Source of the DNA: Clitoria ternatea
Taxonomy: Eukaryota > Streptophyta > Magnoliopsida > Fabales > Fabaceae
DNA length: 64,000 bases
Assembly (NCBI GenBank): GCA_037962975.1
Contig: CM075672.1
Coordinates: 54,692,501 to 54,756,500 of the forward strand
Direction: 5' to 3'
The position numbers and the translations under genes were made by a program. The notes under the pieces were generated by a model that saw only the letters and a list, made by a program, of their open reading frames with translations, was not told the DNA's origin and made no database searches. This document shows, piece by piece, positions 56,072 to 64,000 of this stretch (position 1 is the stretch's first letter; every line of letters begins with the position of its first letter).

Positions 56072-57422
56072 TGGCACCTCAGGTTACAGGATGCTAAGCT
56101 TCATGGATGGCTACTTGGGGTACAACCAAATCCGAATGGACCTAAAAGACGAAGAAAAACGGCCTTTATCACTGGAGGGGCCAACTATTGTTTTCGAGTA
56201 ATGCCATTCAGCTTAAAAAACGTAGTGGCCACTTATCAGTGCTTAGTGGATAAAATTTTTCAAAACAAATTGGCCGAAATATGGAGGTATATGTTGATGA
56301 CATGGTTGTCAAAACCAAGGCAATGGAATCACATATCCAAGACCTAAAAGAAATGTTCTCTGAGCTCTGAAAGCATAACATATGTCTCAACCCCGAGAAA
56401 TGTTCCTTTGGGCTGCAAGGCAGAAAATTCCTAAGTTACATGTTAACGTATCGGGGAATCGAGGCAAATCTGGATCAGTGTTAAGCCATACTAGAAATGT
56501 GAAGCCCTCAGAATTTCAAGGATGTCCAACGCCTCACTAGACAAATCACAGCCCTGTCTCGGTTTCTCTCTAAATTTGCAGAAAAATTAATGCCTTTTTA
56601 CAAAATATTGAAGAAAATAGACATCTTCGAATGGAGCCCATGGTGTGAAGTGGCATTTCAAGACTTAGAAGCATATCTGGCCTTCCCTTCAATCTTATCG
56701 AGACTGAGCCCTAGGGAGGAACTCGTCCTCTACCTCTCAGTTGAGGCAGACGCATTCAGCTCGGCCCCGGTTTAAGAAGAGGGTCCCGTACAGCGACCAA
56801 TCTACTTTACCAGCAAGACATTGCAAGGAGCAGAAACGTGTTGTTAGAAAGTTAAGAAATTTGCCTATAGTCTGGTGGTTGTCGCACGCTGACTCCACCC
56901 CTACTTTCACAGCCACCAAATTATGGTCAGAACCAACCAACCTCTCAGTAGAATACTTTAGAAACCCAAGCTTACGGGTAGAATGGTAGCCTGGGAGATC
57001 GGACTTTCCAAGTGTGGTGTCCAGTATGAAAAACGAGGCCTCATCAAAGCACAAGTCCTCGTAGACTTTTTCGTAGAATTCGGGGAAGACAAGGAAACTT
57101 ATGACACCGAGCATGCTCTATGGACTCTCTCTGTGGATGGGTCCTCCAATATTAAAGGCAGTGGTGCTGGTATTATTCTAGAATCCCCAACTTGCTTAGT
57201 AATTGAGGAGTCCTTTAAATTTCTATCTAAAACTAGTAACAACCAAGTCGAGTATGAAGCTCTGATTGTTGGCCTGCGGATGACATTAGACTTTAAGGCT
57301 AGATGTGTACATGTTCAAACGGACTCTAGTTGGTTGCCAGGCAAGTGGAAGGGTCATATCAAGCTAAAGATCCAACCTTGGCCAAATATTTGACACATGT
57401 AAACCAGTTTGCTAGTGAGCTT
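56072..57422 (+). pseudogene. Tat-lineage Ty3/gypsy RT and RNase H, broken
   Basis: In order: SGYRMLSFMDGYLGYNQIRM, a frameshift, RVMPFSLKNVVATYQCLVDK, the catalytic YVDDMVVKT at 56290 on, LNPEKCSFGLQGRKFL, ITALSRFLSKFAEKLMPFY, the WCEVAFQDLEAYL block, then a degenerate PIYFTSKTLQGAE stretch. RNase H of the Tat type follows at about 57110-57330: LWTLSVDGSSNIKGSGAGII, NNQVEYEALIVGLRM and VHVQTDS. At least four stops and two shifts. The text is cut by LTR F at 57423 and resumes at 62589. The N-terminal half of RT and all of gag are absent on the left. Confidence 0.9.
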
Positions 57423-59534
57423 TGTAACATTCTGAATTTTATTAAAATGATTAAATATGATAAATAAATATTAAATAATTATAAATGGGTGAATAAGTGT
57501 CCCAAAAATATTGAAATAATTAAATTAAGATTTATGAGGATTATTTATAATTTATTGAGATTATAGGAGCTAAAATTTTACCCGGTTAAAATATGGGTGT
57601 CAGACCAAGTATCTCTGAATGAGATGTTGTTGGTCAGGGCTGTTAAGAATATTATTGGGAATCTGAATATATCTTCGGAATAATTTTTGGATAAAGTATT
57701 GAGCCTGAACGGAGATCCTGTTTATTATAAAACGGAGAAGCTTTAATGAAGAGTTAAAATTTTAAAACAAAATCCCTCTCCTTTCTCTCATTTTCACAAT
57801 GCATTCTTTATGGGGAAACACATTTTCTTCTTCTTCCTCACTTCTCCTTTTCATCTTCTTCTCCTCTCAAAAACCATAAATGGTGGTGTGCCTTCTCCCC
57901 CCATTTCATTTTCTTCATGGGACAAGAAGGAAACTTGGATGATTGAAGCTCACCTCTTTTCCTCCTTCTCTTATTTTCATATTCACCTTGGGGCTCTTGT
58001 GGGAGGTATGATTTTTGAACACTCATGGCTATTGTTTATGGTTTTTGAGTTATTGAAGTATTGTAATGGGAGATTAGGTGTTGTTTGGTGGATAATGGTA
58101 TATAGAACCAAACCCTAGCCTATAAAACCATTGGGGATTGTTGTTATGGTTATAAGGGTTTGAATGATATATTGCTAGTTTTTGGGTACTTGAAATAAAA
58201 TGGTTGAAATTGATGATTATGGATTTTTGATGGAAACCCTAGGAATTGAGATTTTGGGGCTTTGGGAAATCCTTAAGAAAATTGTGAGTTATTGATGTTG
58301 GAGTGGTTATATATATATATGAATGAGTTTTGAATGAGTAATATTGATTATTGATGTTGAGATATTGTTAGGAGAGACTTGAACAATGAGGATGATGATT
58401 AATGAATTTTATAGAATCCAAATCCTATGATTTAAGAATATGTATATGGTGACTAAAAGAATTTAGTTTTGAGAAATAGATATTAGGTACCTAATGTTAA
58501 GTGTTGATTTGTATGATGATGAGTGATGGTGAAAATGATAGAAAACCCTTGATGAGAAAACCTATAGATAGGTGTTGTTATGAATATGAAACGATGAATA
58601 TGAGCACCAAAACCATGGTGAATGTAAGGGATTGGTGAAATAAGCATGTGTCTTGATGAGGTCTTAGACCGTCTTGTATTCCATGTGAAATTATTGGTGG
58701 ATGATGGTTTGAAAGAAGCTAAGAGGCTTATGATGAATTTAAATGGCAAATGGATAGTTTAAGTGATGGTGGAAGAGATGTTGATATTGTTGGGTATGGT
58801 TAGCCCTTTAAGCTCTAGAGAATCTTGGTTTTGGGAAAAGAATTCCTGAAGCCTAACACAATGGCATAAATGGGTGCTTTGACAAGTTTAGAACTTGTTC
58901 ACAAGCCTTACAAAATGTAAATCATTATTTAGAATTTATGAGGAATGCCTTGAGATGTTTTATTGATTATATAAATGCATATGTATGTAATATGTAGATT
59001 GTGTTCCGGATTATGTGGCGGAGCATTCAGAGCGTGCATTTGGTTGCGGTTCTTCTCTCGAGGTAGGAGAGGAGTTTACATTCAATTTGCTTGAGTAGAA
59101 TGATAATGATTATTGTATGTGATTAGTACTCATGCTTGCCTTGCCATGTAGATATTGAAATAATGTGAATGGCAAATTACTGATTATTGAGAATGATATA
59201 TATGAATATATGTTGATGATGAATGGTTAGTTGTCCCTTTTGTTGGACATGGGTAAATTGTTGATATTCATCCATAGATGGATGAATTACTTAGAATATA
59301 GAAACATGTTTATGGTGATTATGTATGATGGCATGTTTGGTGTTGAAGGTAAATGTTTGAGTCCCTTCTCCATGTAATTAATAAGTAGAGAATGAAATTG
59401 AGGTATATGGGTTGTTGACTCAAGTCCTAAATACATGGATTAATGCAGGAGAAATGTAGTTTAAGCCAATTTTGTGTAAGATAGATATTGGTGTGTTCTG
59501 TGTGTGAAAATCCTAAGTTTTTCGCATAAGTTAG

Positions 59535-60095
59535 TATTCTCGCTCAAGCGAAATGGATTCTCGCTCAAGCGAAAGTCCCCTGTATCAGGGGAATGGCCTC
59601 TGGCCCAATTTCGCTCAGGAGAACAGGAGTCTCGCTCAAGCAAGACGAGTGCAAAATTGAGGGGTGAGTTACTGGACGAATCTCGCTCAAGCGGCTGTGG
59701 CCGTGCTTGAGTGAGGTAGGTGAAAAGTGGTTCTGGGTAGATTTTGCTTAAGCGAGTAACAAGGGAAGCTGGATCTCGCTCAAGCGAGCCAGCCTTGAAA
59801 AGGTACTGAATGTTTTTGGCCCAAGCGAGCGTGAGTCGCTTAAGCGAGCACAAGGGGTCTGATACTAAAACCCTACTCACACAAGCGAGTGGCCAGTTGA
59901 AGGGAGTCTCGCTCAAGCGAGTGTACAAGGAAAATGTCACTGGAGGAATCTCGCTCGAGCGAGAGTGGCTCGCTCAAGCGAGATCGGGACCTGACACTTA
60001 AAAACTCCTTCGCTCAAGGGAAAATTAGGGGTGCTCAAGCAACCCACCTCAATCTCGCTCAAGCGAGTGTGGGTCTCGCTTAAGCGAGTTCCCCA
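59535..60095. repeat. Array of TCTCGCTCAAGCGAGA-type dyads in LTR F
   Basis: About twenty copies, with the perfect 16-bp palindrome TCTCGCTCGAGCGAGA at 59949-59964 and many TCTCGCTCAAGCGAG copies. Pairs are followed by GTCTGATACT (59857) and ACCTGACACTT (59989). A hairpin CCCCT-gtatc-AGGGG lies near 59577. Confidence 0.85.
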
Positions 60096-60989
60096 GTTTT
60101 GAAATTTTGTTTTCTTTCTCTTATTTTACTTGTACCAAGCCCCTTCCTAGTACTAAAAGCTGAGGAAAATAAGTTGGGGCATAAAATGATGATCTTTTGG
60201 GTGGTATTCTATAGCGATTGAGGTATTGGAAACCTTATATCTATATATACCAAAGGCACGATATGAACACATGGATATTCCACTATCAATGATATATTAT
60301 GGTGATTGATAATGGAGAGTATAGGATGTGGAAAGTAAAGCACACCCTTGAATGATGATGGGGCTATTAGAGGAATAATGGCATGGCAATATAAATGTTA
60401 GGAATTGTAGTGTAAGAGACCATGTCTAGGGTATGCTTATGGTGATGTCAATGATTGGTAAATGTAAGCCTTGAATGTTATGATTAATTATGGATCACCA
60501 TAATATGAGTTGATAATTGATGACGATGAATGAGTTAATTATGGAAAATGAACATACCTTGAATATTATCAAAGGATTGATGTATATCCTAGATGTTTCT
60601 GTATTTGCTACAAGTAGAGCTTGCAACGATAAATCAAAATTATGATTGATGAAAGGATATTAATGACGAACAGAAATATAGTTATTGTGGGCATGTGTAT
60701 ATTGCCACACATATTGGATGATGAATATGACTTGATTGATTTCCATGTGTGGATTAATGTTATGATGCTTGCTATGCTTCTTGATTTCCATGCCTGGATT
60801 GATATGAAATGACATTGTAGCCATTGCAATGCCAAGTATGTGAATAAAATGCCTTGAGGGTCTTGTAAATGATTGTATGTTATCGATTAAAATTGTTGAA
60901 TTAAAATATATCCCTATGTGAGAGGGTGAGATATCCTTGCGAGGTTAAGATTGGTATATGCATCACTGCATTGTTGCATTCAGGCATGA

Positions 60990-61440
60990 CATAGCATTGA
61001 TTATGTGGTTACGATCACAATAATGAAAGATCCTACGGGATTCTATGAAGGGAGTACCCCTTGCAAGGCGGGAAACCAACGTGATGATGATATGATATTG
61101 AGCCGATGGTTGCAATCACCTGGTTGTTGAAATGAAAGGCCCTGCGGGGACCATTGTGGATGAATACCCGTGGTTGCGATCACGAGGAGGGAGTACCCCT
61201 TGCAAGGCGGGAAACCATTATGAAATGATTGAAATATGGTTGCGATCACAACGAAACATCCTGCGGGATCGTATGATGATAAGCCAGTGGTTGCGATCAC
61301 TTGGTACTTGAAATGAAAAGGGCTTGCGAGTTCCTATGATGTCCCGTGGTTGCGATCACAAGGAGGGAGTACCCCTTGCGAGGCGGGAAACTAATATGAT
61401 GATGATTATAAGTGGTTGCGATCACTTGAGATACCATGTG
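60990..61440 (+). repeat. Tandem array with GTGGTTGCGATCAC words in LTR F
   Basis: Five to six units, each with GTGGTTGCGATCAC, ATCCTGCGGGATC-like dyads and AGTACCCCTTGCAAGGCGGG. It is collinear with 44690-45095 of LTR G. Confidence 0.75.
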
Positions 61441-62308
61441 CACATGGGTGATTAAAATGGATCCATTGCATATGCATTAAACAGTTGACATATGCATTAG
61501 CCATAGGTGCATGGCATTTGAGATGTGATGACCACGAGAGATGAAAAACCCCTTGTGAGGAGGAATGGGGTAAAGATTTAATAAATTAATGATGATGATT
61601 TGTGAATGCCCTTGATGATAAGTGGCAATGTGATTGTGTATGTGTTTGTGCTTACTTCTGGTATAATTTTGACTTATGAGCATGTGTACCTATTTATAAG
61701 AATGTGATTGTAGAATAATGATTAATTATTGATTATATAAGCAAAGCACACATGATAATTATATGCATATACACATGATCATAATATATTTATATTCGTT
61801 ATTTTGAATGTATAACTCACTCTCCAATGTGGTCTCCTTTTAGCATTGTGATGCAGGGTTGTCATGGGATCAGATGAGATTTTGAATTGAAGTTTTTGGC
61901 GAAGGTAAATAATGGTAGTGGAAGTGCCTTGGTCTGCATTAATTGTGAATTTTAATGTATTGAATAAATCACATATGATGATATTGATGATTTAGTGATT
62001 TTGGATACGTATAAGATAATCCTTTGTCTATATGAATGGTGAATATATGTTTAGTATGTAAGTGATGATTTGATGAGTACTTGAGGAATTGAATTTGAAC
62101 GATATACATTAATGATAGTGATGTTGTATTAATGTCACTAGGCGAATAAATGCATCAATTATGAAATATGGACAGTAGTGATAATGGTGGCATGACCCCG
62201 GTTATGTGCTTATACATATACTTTAGGCAATGCATGTGTATGTTGTAAGTGAAGGATTGGTATTGACTTAATACATTTATGATAGGTATTTGCATGCTTT
62301 GCTGAGCC

Positions 62309-62332
62309 TTTTCTCATATCTTCATATATGGG
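62309..62332 (+). promoter_or_regulatory. Conserved TTCTCATATCTTCATATATG box, LTR F
   Basis: It ends 256 bases before the LTR end and is followed by GGGACTAGGCGTATGCCCGG, as in C and G. D has it on the minus strand at 36130-36154, H at 31524-31545. Confidence 0.4.
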
Positions 62333-62588
62333 ACTAGGCGTATGCCCGGTATACACATTTTTCTTCCGCTGTAAACTCTATTGTTTTGTATACCGTTATG
62401 GGCAATTTAATTATCGATCTAGTTACATTTATATAAATCAGTCCTTGGTTTTCTGTGGTTCGGGTCTTGGTGTAATCGTTGGAGTGTTTAGAAACTATTT
62501 CGAACGCAAAAAATTTACTCGCATTTTTATTATTAATTATTATCTTGATTTTATCGGGTTCGGGACCGAAAAATTGAGGGGTGTTACA

Positions 62589-63105
62589 AGCTCAAGCTTT
62601 TCTGAGTGATTCATGTTCCGAGAGCAGAAAATGAAATAGCATACCTACTTTCCAAACTGGCCAGTACCATCAAAGTAGGAAATTTAAAGACAATTGTACA
62701 AGTAACACTTGATGAGCCCACAATACAAGAAAAGGAGCAAACGTTTCAGATAGCTGAGGTTTCATCCGACTTCACTTGGATGACCTCGATCACAAATTTC
62801 CTCCTCCACGGTAATCTCCCAGAAAATTCCCTAAAGGCCAAAAAGCTCCGAGTGCAAGCGATGAACTATACGCTACTTGATAGACAACTTTACAAACGGG
62901 GATTTATTATCCCTCTACTAAAATGCCTAGGCAAGGAACAAGCAGAATATGTCATAAGATAGCTTTACTCGGGAATTTGTGGTCTCAATTGGGGAGTCCG
63001 CCCACTTACAGCTTGAGTTCTTTAAGTAGGCTACTTTTGGCCAATGCTTTGCTCAGATTGTGCCAAATTTATCAAGAAGTATGACCCATGCCAACCGGAT
63101 CATCT
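62589..63105 (+). pseudogene. Tat-type RNase H end and integrase zinc-binding start
   Basis: Continues the gene cut by LTR F: VPRAENEIAYLLSKLAST (RNase H end), a linker, MNYTLLDRQLYKRGFIIPLL, and after a stop the degenerate zinc-binding region LYSGICGLNWG...GYFWPMLCSDCAKFIKKYDPC. In Tat integrases this region has two His and two Cys; here the His positions seem replaced (YSGICGLNWG), the Cys pair is kept. Similarity ends near 63105, where copia sequence in the other orientation begins. Confidence 0.88.
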
Positions 63106-64000
63106 CTACTTTCATCTACTTTCATCATTGCTAAAACTCCTTCACCACTTTCAAGATCTCATCTTCAATATAGGTCTTATAATCGAGGTTATCTAATTGC
63201 CCGATAGACAAAATATTTTTCTTTAATCCCTTTACATGGTGTATTCCCTAAATTGTGTGAACAGTACCATCATACATTTTTAATTTGATAGTACCAACCC
63301 CAATAATTTCCAAAGCATGATCATTCCCCATGAATATGGATCCTTCTGAGATAAGTTTGTAAGTGCAAAACCAATCTGTTTGTCATGTTGCTCTCGAATC
63401 CATTATCTATACATCGGCGGGACGTCTCTTGCCTTTAGAACCAATTGCAGCTTCACTATATAACATTTCTTCATCATCAGAAGTACTAGCAACACACCCT
63501 TGAGATGTACTTGCTCTAGGAGACTTCTCCTGATTTTTCTTGTTATATCAACAATCTTTCTTCAGGTGCCCCTTCATGCCATAATTATAGCATTTAAAGT
63601 TCTCCCGTGTTCGAGACTTTGATCTGCCATGATTTTAGCTTCCATTGGGGCCACGCTCCATTAATCTTCCTCTCACCATTTTTAAGGCTTTTACTTGCTT
63701 TGAACTTTCTCTACCATCTTATTTATTTTTACGCCTGGATTCTTCTTCAAGAATGGCTCCGGTGATATCATCAAAGTGTAAGCGACCAATAATATTATTG
63801 TTTTCTATATTGATGATGCCTTGATCTTATGAATTTGGAAGCTCTAAAGCAGAAGTTCGACATGCTTATTTTATAGTATTGTAAAATCTAACATTGTAAG
63901 CTGAGCAAAAAACGTATTTAGATTGTTGATATGGTTCGTCATTGATGTAGACTCACTCATCTAAAAAGTATACAACCTCCTCTTCAAAAATATTCTGTTG
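63106..64000 (-). pseudogene. Ty1/copia gag C-terminus and protease, cut by the right window edge
   Basis: Reading from 64000 down: SESTSMTNHINNLNTFFAQL (gag), GAILEEESRRK-like text, a zinc knuckle CYNYGMKGHLKKDC near 63540-63590 in which the second Cys is Tyr, then the protease text IMDSRAT (for DSGAT), WFCTYKLISEGSIFMGNDHA, IGVGTIKLKMYDGTVHTI and HHVKGLKKNILSIGQLDNL. Several stops and shifts. The G of the catalytic DSGAT is changed to R. The 5' part of this element lies to the right of the window. Confidence 0.88.

Larger units (their letters stand above)
57423..62588 (+). mobile_element. LTR 'F': complete solo LTR, 5.17 kb
   Basis: It starts TGTAACATTCTG and ends GAGGGGTGTTACA. Flanks are AGCTT (57418-57422) and AGCTC (62589-62593). 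The Tat RNase H gene continues on both sides, so the limits are secure. It has a CT-rich leader near 57770-57880, the box GTTCTTCTCTCGAGGTAGGAG near 59049 (shared with G at 40664), a TCGCTCAAGCGA array, the GTGGTTGCGATCAC array and the 3'-proximal box. No gag-pol sequence lies inside. A solo LTR of this size implies an element with unusually long LTRs. Confidence 0.9.

Overview
The window looks like a heterochromatic, transposon-filled stretch of a plant nuclear genome, probably a dicot and plausibly a legume. The evidence is Ty1/copia, Athila-type and Tat-type Ty3/gypsy coding remnants, one CACTA DNA-transposon end, plant-type LTRs (TGTAACA...TGTTACA, 5-bp target duplications), and no host gene, rRNA, tRNA or CRISPR array that I can recognise. 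Species assignment is inference only. Every protein-like reading frame I could identify belongs to a transposable element, and most are broken by stops or frameshifts.

Layout. 1-1704: end of a copia element (RNase H, polypurine tract, 3' LTR), apparently inserted in a CACTA transposon whose right end is at 3367. 3368-31620: one old LTR ('H') cut into three pieces by two large elements. Element 1 (3866-13877, minus, TSD ATTGG) is a 10-kb non-autonomous retrotransposon with 2.75-kb LTRs and no coding capacity. Element 2 (14416-29835, minus, TSD ATATA) is a 15.4-kb Athila-like element with gag, protease, RT, RNase H, integrase and an ORF3; a second LTR of its own family sits inside its RT. 31621-32814: copia integrase-RT remnant (minus). 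32815-34735 plus 46185-46504: LTR-like sequence 'I', split by a ~5.2-kb solo LTR 'G' (34736-46184, TSD CCAAT). G itself contains solo LTR 'D' (35984-40137, minus, with an older copia LTR fragment inside) and solo LTR 'C' (42185-44265, TSD AATAT). 46505-50972: interior remnant plus a 3.85-kb LTR of a relative of element 1. 50973-51649: copia RT. 51650-56071: LTR 'J' pieces around unclassified and very AT-rich DNA. 56072-63105: Tat-type gypsy pol, split in RNase H by solo LTR 'F' (57423-62588, ~5.17 kb, same family as G). 63106-64000: copia gag-protease (minus).

The least expected structure is not a gene. Several LTR families carry dense sets of short inverted repeats. At 48582-48836 about ten consecutive small hairpins have unrelated, mostly perfectly matched 5-8-bp stems but almost always a GAG, GGG or GTG loop. 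In three related LTRs (H, C, D) a hairpin at the same aligned position keeps its loop while its stem changes on both arms together. Arrays of other dyads (ATCACGCTTGAGCGTGAT, TCTCGCTCAAGCGAGA, TGAATCGATTCA, CCACGGCCAGTGG) occupy comparable places in different LTR families and are often followed by CCTGATGC-like text. These arrays are the main candidate for something undescribed.

Limits: all alignments were done by eye; family names rest on protein motifs; junctions without a target duplication are approximate.
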